Assembly: GCF_004682015.1 (NCBI RefSeq)
Contig: NZ_SMLM01000003.1
Location: forward strand, 496,001 to 560,000
Origin: Ramlibacter henchirensis
GTDB lineage: Bacteria; Pseudomonadota; Gammaproteobacteria; Burkholderiales; Burkholderiaceae_C
DNA length: 64,000 nucleotides
Reading direction: 5' to 3'
In this document: positions 48,522 through 58,517 of the stretch, one piece after another
Numbering within the stretch: position 1 is the stretch's first letter
Layout: each line of letters opens with the position of its first letter
Program-made: the position numbers and the translations under genes
Notes under the pieces: model-generated
The model's database searches: none
The model's input: only the letters and a program-made list of their open reading frames with translations
Told to the model about the DNA's origin: nothing

Positions 48522-50879
48522 TTGAAGATCGTTTGCATCGGCGGCGGCCCCGCCGGCCTTTACTTCGCCCTGCTGATGAAGAAGCAGGATCCGCGGCACG
48601 ACATCAGCGTCGTGGAGCGAAACAAGCCCTATGACACCTTCGGCTGGGGCGTGGTCTTCTCCGACCAGACGCTGGGCAACTTGCAGCAGGCCGACGCGCC
48701 GACGGCCGGGAAGATCCTGGACGCGTTCAGCCACTGGGACGACATCGAGATCAACATCGACGGCCACAAGCTGCGATCCGGCGGCCACGGCTTCTGCGGC
48801 ATCGGCCGCAAGCGGCTGCTGAACATCCTGCAGGAGCGCTGCGAGGAACTGGGCGTCAAGCTCGTCTTCGAGACCGACGTGCAGGACGACACGCAGTACG
48901 CGGACGCGGACCTCATCATCGCCAGCGACGGCCTGAACAGCCGCATCCGCACCAAATACGCCGAAACCTTCGTACCGGACATCGACACGCGCCGCTGCCG
49001 CTTCGTCTGGCTCGGGACGCACAAGCTGTTCGACGCCTTCACCTTCGCTTTCGAGAAGACCGAATGGGGCTGGTTCCAGGCCCACGCCTACAAGTTCGAT
49101 GCGGACACGTCGACCTTCATCGTCGAGACGCCCGAAGAGGTCTGGCGCGCAGCGGGCCTGGACAGGATGGAGAAGGAAGAGTCCATCGAATTCTGCGAGC
49201 GCCTGTTCGCCAAGTACCTGGACGGCCACCGGCTCATGTCCAACGCCAGCCACCTGCGCGGATCGGCGCAGTGGATCCGGTTCCCGCGCGTGGTGTGCCA
49301 GCGCTGGGTGCACCACAACGGCCGCACGCCGGTCGTGCTGATGGGCGATGCCGCCCACACGGCGCATTTCTCCATCGGTTCCGGCACCAAGCTGGCCCTG
49401 GAGGACGCGATCGAACTGGCGCGCTGCATCCGCAACAAGCCGGGCGAGCTGAACGACGCGCTGCAGGCCTACGAGGCGGTGCGCAGCGTGGACGTGCTGC
49501 GCATCCAGAACGCCGCCCGCAACTCCACCGAGTGGTTCGAGAACGTCGACCGCTACGCCAGCCTGCCGCCGGCGCAGTTCGCATATTCATTGCTCACGCG
49601 CAGCCAGCGGATCAGCCATGAGAACCTTCGGCTTCGCGACAAGGCGTACGTGGAAGCCTACGAGGACTGGATGGCCGTCAAGGCAGGCGTGCAGCGCCAT
49701 CCGGAGAAGATGCCGATCCCGCCCATGTTCACGCCGTTCACGCTGCGCGGCACCACGCTGAAGAACCGCGTCGTGGTCTCGCCGATGGCGCAGTACTCCT
49801 GCGTCGACGGCGTACCCGGCGACTACCACCTGACGCACTTGGGCGCGCGCGCCATGGGCGGCGCCGGCATGGTGATGGTGGAGATGACCTGCGTATCGCC
49901 CGATGCCCGCATCACGCCCGGATGCCCTGGGCTGTGGAGCGACGGCCAGCGCGACGCATGGAAGCGCATCGTGGACTTCGTCCATTCAAATTCCGACGCG
50001 AAGATCGCGCTGCAGCTGGGACACGCCGGAGCGAAGGGCTCGACACGCGTGGCCTGGGAAGGCATCGACCAGCCGCTGGAAGACGGCAACTGGCCGCTGA
50101 TCTCGGCCTCGCCGCAGCAGTACATCGACGGCGTGAGCCAGTGGTCCCGCGCGATGACGCGCGCCGACATGGACCGCGTGCGCGACGACTTCGTGGCGGC
50201 GACGCACCGGGCCGTGGAGGCCGGGTTCGACTGGCTGGAGCTGCACTGCGCGCACGGCTACCTGCTGTCCTCGTTCATCTCGCCGCTGACCAACCAGCGC
50301 ACCGACGAATACGGCGGCTCGCTGGAGAACCGGCTGCGCTTCCCGCTGGAGGTGTTCCATGCGGTTCGGGCGGCCTGGCCGGGCCACCTGCCGATGTCGG
50401 TGCGGATCTCGGCGCACGACTGGGTCGAGGGCGGCATCACGCCGGACGACGCAGTGGCGATCGCCCGCGCCTTCAAGGCTGCCGGCGCCGACATGATCGA
50501 CTGCTCCTCGGGCCAGGTCAGCAAGCAGGAAAAGCCGGTGTTCGGCCGCATGTTCCAGACGCCGTTCTCCGACCGCGTCCGCAACGAAGCGGGCATCGCG
50601 ACGATCGCGGTCGGCGCCATCTCGGAGGCCGACCACGTCAACAGCATCATCGCGGCCGGCCGCGCCGACCTGTGCGCCGTGGCGCGCCCGCACCTGGCCA
50701 ACCCGGCCTGGACTTTGATGGAAGCGGCCCGCATCGGTTATCTCGACCTGGCCTGGCCGAAGCAGTACCGCTCGGCCAAGGTTCAGCTGGAACGCAACCT
50801 GGAGCGTGAACGCGCTGCCGCCAGCCAGGCCGCCGGCCTGTCGCCGCTGGCCCAGGCCAACCGCGCACTGGGGGTCTGA
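48522..50879 (+). CDS. bifunctional FAD monooxygenase / old yellow enzyme fusion (anthraniloyl-CoA or salicylyl-CoA type)
   Basis: A 785-residue fusion. Residues 1-395 are a UbiH/PHBH-like flavin monooxygenase ([47 protein letters not shown]). Residues about 396-770 are an old-yellow-enzyme flavin reductase ([37 protein letters not shown], the run [10 protein letters not shown], and VARPHLANP). The same layout is known in 2-aminobenzoyl-CoA monooxygenase/reductase of Azoarcus, which dearomatises the ring, and in salicylyl-CoA 5-hydroxylases. The TTG/ATG choice is settled by GGAG (48509-48514 region) before TTGAAGATC; the listed start at 48522 is TTG. The downstream RidA and glutaryl-CoA dehydrogenase favour the anthraniloyl-CoA reading. 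Confidence 0.88.
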   Translation: MKIVCIGGGPAGLYFALLMKKQDPRHDISVVERNKPYDTFGWGVVFSDQTLGNLQQADAPTAGKILDAFSHWDDIEINIDGHKLRSGGHGFCGIGRKRLLNILQERCEELGVKLVFETDVQDDTQYADADLIIASDGLNSRIRTKYAETFVPDIDTRRCRFVWLGTHKLFDAFTFAFEKTEWGWFQAHAYKFDADTSTFIVETPEEVWRAAGLDRMEKEESIEFCERLFAKYLDGHRLMSNASHLRGSAQWIRFPRVVCQRWVHHNGRTPVVLMGDAAHTAHFSIGSGTKLALEDAIELARCIRNKPGELNDALQAYEAVRSVDVLRIQNAARNSTEWFENVDRYASLPPAQFAYSLLTRSQRISHENLRLRDKAYVEAYEDWMAVKAGVQRHPEKMPIPPMFTPFTLRGTTLKNRVVVSPMAQYSCVDGVPGDYHLTHLGARAMGGAGMVMVEMTCVSPDARITPGCPGLWSDGQRDAWKRIVDFVHSNSDAKIALQLGHAGAKGSTRVAWEGIDQPLEDGNWPLISASPQQYIDGVSQWSRAMTRADMDRVRDDFVAATHRAVEAGFDWLELHCAHGYLLSSFISPLTNQRTDEYGGSLENRLRFPLEVFHAVRAAWPGHLPMSVRISAHDWVEGGITPDDAVAIARAFKAAGADMIDCSSGQVSKQEKPVFGRMFQTPFSDRVRNEAGIATIAVGAISEADHVNSIIAAGRADLCAVARPHLANPAWTLMEAARIGYLDLAWPKQYRSAKVQLERNLERERAAASQAAGLSPLAQANRALGV

Positions 50880-51643
50880 TGCTGCACGGCAGGCATGCAC
50901 TGGTCACCGGCGCCGCCCGCGGCATCGGTGCCGCCATCGCGCGCACGCTGGCGCAAGAGGGCGCGGCGCTCACGCTGCTCGGACGCAACGAGCGCACGCT
51001 GCAGGAACTCGCGTCCTCGCTTCCTGGCCGCCATGGCATCGTGGTGGCGGACGTCTCGGACGCCGGGCAAGTCCATGCCGCGTTCGAGCGGGCGCGGGCC
51101 GAACGGGGCCCGCTCCACATCCTGGTGAACAACGCCGGCCAGGCCGAGAGCGCGCCCTTTACCCGCACCGGCCTGGACCTGTGGCAGCGGATGCTGGCCG
51201 TGAACCTGACCGGCACCTTCCTCTGTTCCCAGGCCGCCCTGCCGGACATGCTGGCGGCGGGCCGGGGCCGCATCGTGAACATCGCTAGCACCGCCGCCCA
51301 GAAGGGCTATGCCTACGTCAGCGCGTATGTCGCCGCCAAACATGGCGTGCTAGGCCTCACCCGTTCGCTGGCACTGGAAGTCGCCCGCAAGGGGATCACC
51401 GTCAATGCGGTCTGCCCGGGCTACACCGAAACCGACATCCTGCGCGAGAGCGTCGCCAACGTGGTGGCCAAGACCGGGCGCAGCGAGGCGGACGCCCGCA
51501 AGGAGTTCGCCAGCGGCAACCCGCAGCAGAGGATCGTGCAGCCGCAGGAAGTGGCGGACGCCGTGCGCTGGTTGTGCAGCGATGGCGCCGCCGCGATCAC
51601 GGGCCAAGCCATCTCCGTGTCCGGCGGCGAGGTGATGCAATGA
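50879..51643 (+). CDS. short-chain dehydrogenase (3-hydroxyacyl-CoA/3-oxoacyl type)
   Basis: A 254-residue classical SDR with [28 protein letters not shown], catalytic Ser in [10 protein letters not shown], and Tyr-x3-Lys in [10 protein letters not shown]. An acidic residue is absent after beta-2 (LLGRNERT), suggesting NADP use. It starts on the last base of the monooxygenase stop and overlaps the thioesterase gene in ATGA. In the anthraniloyl-CoA route it would oxidise the hydroxy-cyclohexane-carboxyl-CoA intermediate; relatives act as 3-hydroxybutyrate or 3-oxoacyl reductases. Confidence 0.9.
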   Translation: MLHGRHALVTGAARGIGAAIARTLAQEGAALTLLGRNERTLQELASSLPGRHGIVVADVSDAGQVHAAFERARAERGPLHILVNNAGQAESAPFTRTGLDLWQRMLAVNLTGTFLCSQAALPDMLAAGRGRIVNIASTAAQKGYAYVSAYVAAKHGVLGLTRSLALEVARKGITVNAVCPGYTETDILRESVANVVAKTGRSEADARKEFASGNPQQRIVQPQEVADAVRWLCSDGAAAITGQAISVSGGEVMQ

Positions 51644-52077
51644 GCGCCTTCGCCGTCGAGCGCCGCATCCGCTTCTCGGACTGCGATCCGGCCGGCATCG
51701 TCTTCTATCCCCAGTATTTCGTCATGTTCAACAGCGTGGTGGAAGACTGGTTCAACGGCCCGCTGGGCGTGGGTTACCAGCACCTCGTGGTGGAACGCCG
51801 CGTCGGGCTTCCCACCGTGCGGCTGGAAGCGGAATTCAAGGCGGTCAGCCGGTTCGGCGATCCGGTGGTCCTGACCCTGGACGTGGAGCGCCTGGGCCGC
51901 CGCTCCTTCACCCTGCTGCTGCGCTGCACCGGGGCGGCCGGCCAACTGCGGATGCAGATGCGGCAGGTGATAGTCACCACTTCGCTGGAGACGCACCAGG
52001 CGATCGACATCCCCCCGGACGTGCAGGCGGCCATCCAGCGGCGTGCTCCTCCCATCGTTCCAAAGGAATCCCCATGA
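51640..52077 (+). CDS. hot-dog-fold acyl-CoA thioesterase (4-hydroxybenzoyl-CoA thioesterase family)
   Basis: A 145-residue single hot-dog domain. [19 protein letters not shown] carries the catalytic Asp of the 4HBT/YbgC family. It hydrolyses an aromatic or ring-derived acyl-CoA, or acts as an overflow or repair thioesterase. ATG 51640 overlaps the SDR stop in ATGA; its own stop overlaps the RidA start in ATGA. If the first enzyme makes gentisyl-CoA, this protein could release gentisate instead, but no gentisate dioxygenase gene is present. Confidence 0.88.
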   Translation: MSAFAVERRIRFSDCDPAGIVFYPQYFVMFNSVVEDWFNGPLGVGYQHLVVERRVGLPTVRLEAEFKAVSRFGDPVVLTLDVERLGRRSFTLLLRCTGAAGQLRMQMRQVIVTTSLETHQAIDIPPDVQAAIQRRAPPIVPKESP

Positions 52078-52466
52078 AAGTGCTTCTTCCTCCCGGCTGG
52101 CCCCGTCCGAAGGGTTATGCGAACGGCGTGACCGCCAGCGGCCGCCAGGTCTTCATCGCCGGCATGATCGGCTGGGATGCGCAGGGCGTGTTCCACACCG
52201 ACGACTTCGCCGGCCAGGTGCAGCAGGCGCTGCAGAACATCGTGGAGGTGCTGCGCGAGGCCGGCGGCAAGCCCGAGCACATCGTGCGCATGACCTGGTA
52301 CGTCACCGACAAGCGCGAGTACCTCGCCGCCGGCCGCGAGATCGGGCGCGCGTTCCGCGAGATCATCGGCAGCTACAACGCCGCGATGACGGCTGTCGAA
52401 GTCAAGGCGCTGATCGAGGACCGCGCCAAGGTCGAGATCGAAGCCACCGCGGTGATTCCGGAGTAA
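52074..52466 (+). CDS. RidA/YjgF-family enamine/imine deaminase
   Basis: A 130-residue RidA-family protein. The family signatures are [31 protein letters not shown] and VRMTWYVTD; the conserved active-site Arg would normally lie in the C-terminal segment, where here [14 protein letters not shown] is seen and the usual motif is not clear. Family members hydrolyse reactive enamines to ketones plus ammonia. An enamine is exactly what reductive dearomatisation of 2-aminobenzoyl-CoA should give, so this gene fits an ammonia-releasing step. It overlaps the thioesterase gene in ATGA. Confidence 0.87.
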   Translation: MKVLLPPGWPRPKGYANGVTASGRQVFIAGMIGWDAQGVFHTDDFAGQVQQALQNIVEVLREAGGKPEHIVRMTWYVTDKREYLAAGREIGRAFREIIGSYNAAMTAVEVKALIEDRAKVEIEATAVIPE

Positions 52467-52471
52467 GAGCC

Positions 52472-53656
52472 ATGGCCAAGACCACGAAAGCTGCTTTCCA
52501 CTGGGACGACCCGCTGCTGCTGGACCAGCAGCTCAGCTCCGACGAGCGACAGGTGCGGGACGCCGCGCGCGCGTATTGCCAGGAACGGCTGGCGCCGCGG
52601 GTGCTGGAAGCCTTCCGCCACGAGAAGACCGACACGTCCATCTTCACCGAGATGGGCGAGTTGGGCCTGCTGGGCCCGACCATCCCCGAGCAGTACGGCG
52701 GCGCCGGCCTCAACTACGTGTGCTACGGAATCGTGGCGCGCGAGGTGGAGCGCGTCGACTCCGGCTACCGCTCGATGATGAGCGTGCAGTCGTCGCTGGT
52801 GATGGTGCCGATCAACGAATTCGGCAACGAGGCGACGAAGCAGAAGTACCTGCCCAAGCTGGCGTCTGGCAAGTGGATCGGCTGCTTCGGCCTGACGGAG
52901 CCCAACCACGGCTCCGACCCGGGCAGCATGGTCACGCGGGCCCGGAAGGTCGCCGGCGGCTACAGCCTCACCGGCTCCAAGATGTGGATCACCAACAGCC
53001 CGGTGGCCGACGTGTTCGTGGTCTGGGCCAAGGACGATGAAGGCGCGATCCGCGGCTTCGTGCTGGAGAAGGGCTGGAAGGGCCTTTCCGCCCCGGCCAT
53101 CCACGGCAAGGTGGGCCTTCGCGCCTCGATCACCGGCGAGATCGTGATGGACGAAGTGTTCTGTCCCGAGGAGAACGCCTTCCCGGAAGTGCGCGGCCTC
53201 AAGGGCCCGTTCACCTGCCTCAACTCCGCCCGTTATGGCATCGCCTGGGGCGCGCTCGGCGCCGCCGAAGACTGCTGGCACCGCGCACGCCAGTACGTGC
53301 TGGACCGCAAGCAGTTCGGCAAGCCGCTCGCGGCCAACCAGCTGATCCAGAAGAAGCTGGCGGACATGCAGACCGAGATCACGCTGGGGCTGCAGGGCTG
53401 CCTGCGCCTGGGGCGCATGAAGGACGAGGGCACGGCTTCGGTGGAGATCACGTCCATCATGAAGCGCAACTCCTGCGGCAAGGCGCTGGACATCGCGCGC
53501 CTGGCACGTGACATGATGGGCGGCAACGGCATCAGCGACGAGTTCGGCGTGGCGCGTCACCTGGTCAACCTCGAAGTGGTCAACACCTACGAAGGCACGC
53601 ACGACATCCATGCCCTGATCCTGGGGCGGGCCCAGACCGGGATCGCGGCGTTCTGA
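52472..53656 (+). CDS. gcdH: glutaryl-CoA dehydrogenase
   Basis: A 394-residue acyl-CoA dehydrogenase of the glutaryl-CoA type, which oxidises and decarboxylates glutaryl-CoA to crotonyl-CoA with FAD. Family markers include [35 protein letters not shown], and [17 protein letters not shown], in which Glu is the catalytic base. RQFGKPLA-like QKQFG flavin contacts are also present. It starts 5 nt after the RidA stop. Glutaryl-CoA is the expected product of C7 dicarboxyl-CoA from cleaved benzoyl-type rings, so this links the operon to central metabolism. Confidence 0.95.
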   Translation: MAKTTKAAFHWDDPLLLDQQLSSDERQVRDAARAYCQERLAPRVLEAFRHEKTDTSIFTEMGELGLLGPTIPEQYGGAGLNYVCYGIVAREVERVDSGYRSMMSVQSSLVMVPINEFGNEATKQKYLPKLASGKWIGCFGLTEPNHGSDPGSMVTRARKVAGGYSLTGSKMWITNSPVADVFVVWAKDDEGAIRGFVLEKGWKGLSAPAIHGKVGLRASITGEIVMDEVFCPEENAFPEVRGLKGPFTCLNSARYGIAWGALGAAEDCWHRARQYVLDRKQFGKPLAANQLIQKKLADMQTEITLGLQGCLRLGRMKDEGTASVEITSIMKRNSCGKALDIARLARDMMGGNGISDEFGVARHLVNLEVVNTYEGTHDIHALILGRAQTGIAAF

Positions 53657-53681
53657 CACGGCAGGCGCGAAAGGCAAGGCG

Positions 53682-54884
53682 ATGAGCAGAGCGGCACACA
53701 TTCCCTACGGCGCTTACTGGTGCACCCCGTTCGCCAAGTGGCAAGGCGCCTTCTCGCACCTGCACAGCCTCAAGTTCGCGGCGTGGCATGCTCGGCGGGA
53801 GCTCGCCGCGCGCGGGCTGCAGGAGATGCCGATCGACTTCGGCGTGCTCGGCACCACCGTTCCGCAGCAGGGCGTGTTCTATGGCCTGCCCTGGGCGGCG
53901 GGGCTGATGGGGCTGGAGCGGCTTTCCGGCCCCACGATCTCGCAGGCCTGCGCCACGTCCGCACGTTGCATCGCCCTCGCGGCCGATGCCGTGGTGGCGG
54001 GCAGCGCCGACTGCGCCTTCCTGCTGACGGCCGACCGGGTGAGCAACGGCCCGTCGCTGTACTACCCCGATCCCACCGGCCCCGGCGGCAACGGCACGAA
54101 CGAGAGCTGGGTGATGGACAACTTCCAGGGCGACCCGTTCGCGAAGCTGTCGATGATCGAGACGGCCGAGAACGTGGCCCGGCGCCATGGGATCACCACC
54201 GCGGAACAGAACGAGGTGACGCTGATGCGCTACGCCCAGTACGCGCAGGCGCTCGAGCAGGACCGCGCGTTCCAGAAGAAGTACATGCGCGTGCCCTTCG
54301 AAATCCCGGACAAGTCGTTCCGCAAAGTGCAGGCCACGCTCGAAGGCGACCAGGGCATCCACCCGACCACCGCGGCGGGACTGGCCGAACTCAAGCCGCT
54401 GATCCCGGGCGGAACCATCACCTACGGCGGCCAGACCCATCCCGCGGACGGCAATGCCGCCCTGTTCGTGACGACCGAGGCGCGGGCGCGTGAACTCTCG
54501 ACCCGGCCCGAGGTGAAGATCCGCATCCTGGCGACCGGCCAGGCGCGCGTGGAGAAGGGCTACATGCCCGCGGCCACCGTGCCGGCGGCTCGGGATGCGC
54601 TGGCCCGGGCCGCCCTGGCGGTTTCCGCCGTCACCCACGTCAAGACCCACAACCCCTTCGCCGTGGGCGACATCGTGGTGTCGCGCGAGCTCGGCTTCCC
54701 GGTCGAGAAGATGAACGGCTACGGCTGCTCGCTCGTGTGGGGCCATCCCCAGGGGCCGACCGGCATGCGGGCGGTGATCGAGATGATCGAGCAGATGGTG
54801 ATGGAAGGCGGCGGGGTGGGGCTCTTCACCGGCTGCGCGGCGGGCGACAGCGCCATGTCGGTCCTGGTTCGTGTGGACGTCTAG
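53682..54884 (+). CDS. thiolase (acetyl-CoA acetyltransferase family)
   Basis: A 400-residue thiolase with an intact active site: nucleophile Cys90 (SQACATSAR), HNPFAVGD and GHPQGPTGMRA supplying the His, and a C-terminal TGCAAGDSAM with the second Cys. This contrasts with the Cys-less protein at 33993. It would cleave a 3-oxoacyl-CoA (for example 3-oxopimelyl-CoA to glutaryl-CoA and acetyl-CoA), feeding the adjacent glutaryl-CoA dehydrogenase. It starts 25 nt after gcdH, and its last 14 nt overlap the ligase gene. Confidence 0.9.
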   Translation: MSRAAHIPYGAYWCTPFAKWQGAFSHLHSLKFAAWHARRELAARGLQEMPIDFGVLGTTVPQQGVFYGLPWAAGLMGLERLSGPTISQACATSARCIALAADAVVAGSADCAFLLTADRVSNGPSLYYPDPTGPGGNGTNESWVMDNFQGDPFAKLSMIETAENVARRHGITTAEQNEVTLMRYAQYAQALEQDRAFQKKYMRVPFEIPDKSFRKVQATLEGDQGIHPTTAAGLAELKPLIPGGTITYGGQTHPADGNAALFVTTEARARELSTRPEVKIRILATGQARVEKGYMPAATVPAARDALARAALAVSAVTHVKTHNPFAVGDIVVSRELGFPVEKMNGYGCSLVWGHPQGPTGMRAVIEMIEQMVMEGGGVGLFTGCAAGDSAMSVLVRVDV

Positions 54885-56454
54885 CATCGCGGGAACGGTC
54901 GCGGCCCTGCCGGCCGTGCACGACAGCGTGGTCACGATGCTGGACCACGCGGTGGCGGACTTCGGCGAGCGCCAGGCGCTGGTGCAGGACGACCAGGCGT
55001 TGACCTTCACCGAACTGCGGCGCTGCGTGTCCGGCCTGGCGATGCGCCTGCGTGAAGCTGCACCGAAGGGTGGGCGGATCGCGACGATCCTGGGCAATTC
55101 GATGGTGGCTGCGGTTGCGCCGTACGCCATCGCCGAGGCCGCCTGCGTGCACGTGCCGCTGAATCCGCTCTACACGCCGCGCGAGCTGGCGTACATGCTG
55201 GACGACTCCGCGCCGGTCCTCGTGATCCTCGATGACGCGCTCGTCCCCCTCGTGAAGCCGCTGCTGGCCGGCGCTCCGGGATGCGGGTTGCTGCCGGCCT
55301 CTGGGTTCGCCGAACAGTTTCCGGCCTGGCGTGCGGCCCCGGAGCGGCTGACGGACAAATCGCACCATCCTCGGCCGGACGAGATCGCCCTCGTGCAGTA
55401 CACGGGCGGGTCCACCGGCCGGCCCAAGGGCGTGCAGCTCACGCACCGCGCGATCAACACCAACATCGCGCAGCGCGAAGCCCTCCTGCCCGTCGCGCGC
55501 GGCCGGGAAAACGTCCTGTGCGTGATGCCGCTGTTCCATTCCTACGCGATGGCGATGGGGCTGTACCTCTGCGGCTACTCGGCGAACACGCTCGTGATCC
55601 TGCCCGGCTACCACCCGGAAAGGCTGCTGGAAGCGGTGGAGCGCCATGCGATCACCATCTTCCCGGGCAGCCCGACGATCTTCGTGGGACTGATGAATTG
55701 CGAACGCTTCGCCTCGACCCGGTGGAGCAGGGTGCACACCTGCTATTCCGGGTCCGCCGCGCTCTCGGAGCAGACGCTGCAGCAGTGGGAAGCCGCCACC
55801 GGATCGAGGATCTTCGAAGGCTACGGCCAGACCGAAGCAGGACCGGTCCTCACCTTCAACCCGGCGACAGGCAAGACCAAGATCGGCTCGGTGGGAATCC
55901 CCGTTCCCGCCACGCAGGTGGAGATCGTCGACGTCGAACAAGGCACGGACGTGCTGCCGCGGGGCGAACGCGGCGAGATCCGCGCCCGCGGCCCGCAGGT
56001 CATGTCCGGCTACCTCAACCTCGAAGAGGAAACGCGCGAGAGCCTGCGCGGCGGCTGGCTGTACACGGGCGACATCGGCGAGATCGACGCGGACGGCTAC
56101 CTCTTCATCCGTGACCGCAAGAAGGACCTGGTGATCGTCGGCGGCTACAACGTCTACCCGCGCGAGGTGGAGGAGGTGCTCTACGCGCATCCGGCGGTGC
56201 TGGAAGCCGCCGTCGTCGGCCAGCCGGACGCCTACCGCGGCGAGATCCTGCGCGCGTATGTGGCGTTGCGGCCGGAAGCCTTGCAGGTGACCGGGGACGA
56301 GCTGCAGGCCCACTGCAAGCTGCATCTCGCCAAGTACAAGGTGCCGGCGCTGTTCGAGTTCCTGCCGCAGCTGCCCAAGACCTCGGTGAACAAGATCGAC
56401 AAGAAGCCGCTGAAGCTGCGGGCGAGGGAAGCCGCCGGCGACGCTTCCGCTTGA
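54871..56454 (+). CDS. AMP-dependent acyl-CoA synthetase (long-chain/aryl acid type)
   Basis: A 527-residue ANL ligase. A3 is QYTGGSTGRPKGV, A5 is FEGYGQTEAG, A7 is GGWLYTGDIGE, A8 is DRKKDLVIVGGYNVYPREVE, and A10 is LPKTSVNKIDKK with the catalytic Lys. It resembles FadD-like and aryl-acid ligases. GTG 54871 overlaps the end of the thiolase gene by 14 nt. As last gene of the operon it may activate the original aromatic acid or rescue a product freed by the thioesterase. The substrate is unknown. Confidence 0.9.
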   Translation: MWTSSIAGTVAALPAVHDSVVTMLDHAVADFGERQALVQDDQALTFTELRRCVSGLAMRLREAAPKGGRIATILGNSMVAAVAPYAIAEAACVHVPLNPLYTPRELAYMLDDSAPVLVILDDALVPLVKPLLAGAPGCGLLPASGFAEQFPAWRAAPERLTDKSHHPRPDEIALVQYTGGSTGRPKGVQLTHRAINTNIAQREALLPVARGRENVLCVMPLFHSYAMAMGLYLCGYSANTLVILPGYHPERLLEAVERHAITIFPGSPTIFVGLMNCERFASTRWSRVHTCYSGSAALSEQTLQQWEAATGSRIFEGYGQTEAGPVLTFNPATGKTKIGSVGIPVPATQVEIVDVEQGTDVLPRGERGEIRARGPQVMSGYLNLEEETRESLRGGWLYTGDIGEIDADGYLFIRDRKKDLVIVGGYNVYPREVEEVLYAHPAVLEAAVVGQPDAYRGEILRAYVALRPEALQVTGDELQAHCKLHLAKYKVPALFEFLPQLPKTSVNKIDKKPLKLRAREAAGDASA

Positions 56455-56477
56455 TGCGAGCCCGTTGGGGCGGCCGA

Positions 56478-57455
56478 TCAGCGAGGCACCAGCGCGAAGA
56501 TGCGCACCGCCGAACCGGTGCCGCCCTTGACCTTCAGCGGCGGCACGATCACGGCGAACTCGTAGGCCCTGGCGGCCGCGAGCTCCTCCAGGTTCAGGTT
56601 CTCGACGATGTAGATGCCCGAATCGGCGATCAGGCGCATGTGCACCGGGAACAACTGGAACTTCGGCGCCGTGACCACGGGTGGACGCTTCTCGAAGGTG
56701 AGCGTGTCGTTGCCGACGATGCGCGCGCCCTGCTGGATCAGGAACTCCGCGGCATCGAGGCCCGGCCCGGGCGAGGACTCGCCGGCATAGAGCTTGGGAT
56801 CGCGGGTGAAGTGCGGGCCCCAGCCGGTGCGGATGAAGATGGTGTCGCCGCGCTGCAGCCGCACGTTCTGCCGCCGCGCCGCCTCCGCAAGGTGGGCGCC
56901 CGTGATCTCGAAATTGGCCGGCAAGGGCCCTGCGTTGCCCTGGACCATCGTCGCGACATCGAGCAGGACGCCGCGGTTGACCAGCAGGTCCGGCGGGAAC
57001 TGGTCGATCGCCAGGTTCGCGCCGACGCCGCCCGCGCCGATGCCGCCCGGCTGCGCGGTTGCTCCCGCGGCGTCGACGCCTCCGAAGAGCTTGCCGTCGC
57101 GTCCGATGTGCCCGATGGCATCGATGCTCGGCGCGCCGTGCTGGCCGCTCCAGTGCATTTCTTCGGCGGCGAAGGAAAGCTGGCCGCCGTCATTGAACGA
57201 GCCGCGCGTCTTGCCGTGCGTGGCGCTCAGGGCGAAGGAGTAGGACGGGTTCACCGAAGCCACCGGCGACTGGATCTCCCAGGTGTGCGAAAGATCGATG
57301 AGGCGCGCGTTCTTCAGCGCGGTGATCAGGGCTCCCGAGCCTTGCCCGGCGCCGCTGCCGGGCCCCGGCGCCGCGCAGCCGAGGGTGAGTGCGGTCACCG
57401 CCACGGCGACGCTGCCGCGGGTGAGTCGAGTGGCGTTCGTGAATGCTCGAATCAT
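56478..57455 (-). CDS. exported cyclase-family lipoprotein
   Basis: A 325-residue cyclase-superfamily protein with an N-terminal lipobox (TALTLGCAAPG; Cys lipidation site about residue 28), so it is anchored in the periplasm. The rest is like the soluble cyclase at 36414: RLIDLSHTWEIQSP at the start of the domain and HWSGQHGAPSIDAIGHIG in the metal-motif position, where the usual HxGTHxD is changed to a longer-spaced version. It ends LPPLKVKGG-like and FALVPR, as in the family. ATG 57455 has GGAG upstream. It is convergent with the ligase operon and likely works on a substrate outside the cytoplasm. Confidence 0.8.
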   Translation of the reverse strand: MIRAFTNATRLTRGSVAVAVTALTLGCAAPGPGSGAGQGSGALITALKNARLIDLSHTWEIQSPVASVNPSYSFALSATHGKTRGSFNDGGQLSFAAEEMHWSGQHGAPSIDAIGHIGRDGKLFGGVDAAGATAQPGGIGAGGVGANLAIDQFPPDLLVNRGVLLDVATMVQGNAGPLPANFEITGAHLAEAARRQNVRLQRGDTIFIRTGWGPHFTRDPKLYAGESSPGPGLDAAEFLIQQGARIVGNDTLTFEKRPPVVTAPKFQLFPVHMRLIADSGIYIVENLNLEELAAARAYEFAVIVPPLKVKGGTGSAVRIFALVPR

Positions 57456-57508
57456 CTTGCGCTCCTTGTTGGGCCGCCTGATCGCGCTCTCGCCAGACTC
57501 TAAAAGCA

Positions 57509-57531
57509 AAAGGACCGCGTGGCGGTCCTTT
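57509..57531 (-). terminator. intrinsic terminator of the wecG-like gene
   Basis: A perfect 10-bp stem AAAGGACCGC (57509-57518) and GCGGTCCTTT (57522-57531) with a GTG loop is followed on the minus strand by TTTTGCTTTTA. It lies 21 nt past the stop of the minus-strand glycosyltransferase gene. The cyclase lipoprotein transcript starts on its far side. Confidence 0.85.
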
Positions 57532-57551
57532 CGTTGGTGCGGAGCGGGTGT

Positions 57552-58343
57552 TCAGGTGCCCGGCCGGTGGGCAGGTGCCGCGAGCCTCGCGGCCACGGCC
57601 CGGCTGAACAGCACGGCGGCGAAGGGCAGGTCCTCCAGCACGTAGCGCCGGAACAGGCGCTTGGGCTCCTGCCAGAGGCGGTGCACCCACTCGAGGCCCA
57701 GCTTCTGCACCAGCACCGGCGCGCGGCGCAGATGGCCCGAAATGAAACTCAGGCTCGCGCCCACGCCGATCCAGCAAACATGCGGCATCCGCTCGCGCAA
57801 AGCGCGGATCAAGAGCTCCTGCTTGGGCGAGCCCAACGCCACCAGCACCACGTCGGGACGGGACTGCTCGAGCGTCGCGGTCACGTCGTCCAGCTCGGCC
57901 TGCGTCGGCGGTGCACCGACCCAGGGGGAACTCAACCCCGCAAGCTGCAGCTTCGGGAATTCCGCCACCAGCTTGTCGGCAGCGGCCTTTGCGGCCACCG
58001 GCTCGCCCCCCAGCAGATAGACACGCCAGCCACCTTCCGCCGCGCGCCGGCACAGCGGACGGATCAGCGACGCACCGGCGACGCGCTCGGGGAGGGGCGT
58101 TCCCTGCAGATGACTGGCCCAAACGAGCGGCATGCCATCGGCAACGCGCACATCGGCGTCCGAATAGAGACTGCGCGCGGCCGGGTCCTTGACGAAGCGG
58201 CGCACGAAGTCCAGGTTCGCGGTTACCACCCACAATCCCTTGCCGCGCGACAGACTCGCGAAGACGTGATCGAGGAGCTTGTCGGCACCGACGCTGTCGA
58301 GCGTCATGCCGCAGAGATCGACTTGAGGAAGGTTCTGGTTCAC
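57552..58343 (-). CDS. WecG/TagA/CpsF-family glycosyltransferase
   Basis: A 263-residue member of the WecG/TagA/CpsF family (GT26), enzymes that transfer N-acetylmannosaminuronic acid or similar sugars to lipid carriers for polysaccharide or teichoic-acid-like assembly. The domain reads VVTANLDFVRRF, DADVRVADGMPLVWASHL, VYLLGGEPVAAKAA, and LVALGSPKQELLI, then WIGVGASLSFISG; ADGMP and GxPxQE are the family's key motifs. It acts at the inner membrane. The start is uncertain: GTG 58343 is preferred on length, but an in-frame ATG at 58424 would add 27 residues. No sugar-pathway neighbours are in the window. Confidence 0.87.
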   Translation of the reverse strand: MNQNLPQVDLCGMTLDSVGADKLLDHVFASLSRGKGLWVVTANLDFVRRFVKDPAARSLYSDADVRVADGMPLVWASHLQGTPLPERVAGASLIRPLCRRAAEGGWRVYLLGGEPVAAKAAADKLVAEFPKLQLAGLSSPWVGAPPTQAELDDVTATLEQSRPDVVLVALGSPKQELLIRALRERMPHVCWIGVGASLSFISGHLRRAPVLVQKLGLEWVHRLWQEPKRLFRRYVLEDLPFAAVLFSRAVAARLAAPAHRPGT

Positions 58344-58517
58344 GCGAAGGATGCTATGAATCAGAGAGCAAGCAAGGCGTGCGTTTGCGTTCGCTTCTTT
58401 GCAATCTGCATCATGCCCATCCATGGGAAACGAGCCGCGCGGGCGACACCAACCCCAACAGATGGATTACATCCAGAAATACTCAGTCGAGCTATCCACC
58501 AACACGCACTCAGACGA
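58344..58517. other. divergent intergenic region
   Basis: About 170 bp between the glycosyltransferase gene and the VanZ-like gene. It must carry both promoters, but no clear hexamer pair or operator stands out. Part may belong to an N-terminal extension of the glycosyltransferase. Confidence 0.45.

Noticed and set aside
54871-54884. Possible thiolase-ligase fusion at the overlap
   Set aside because: The thiolase frame stops at 54882-54884 and the ligase uses another frame; it is a 14-nt overlap, not a fusion.
53682-54884. Reading this gene as the degenerate thiolase partner of DUF35
   Set aside because: It retains the Cys90 nucleophile and the GHP motif, so it is an ordinary thiolase; the degenerate one is at 33993-35162.
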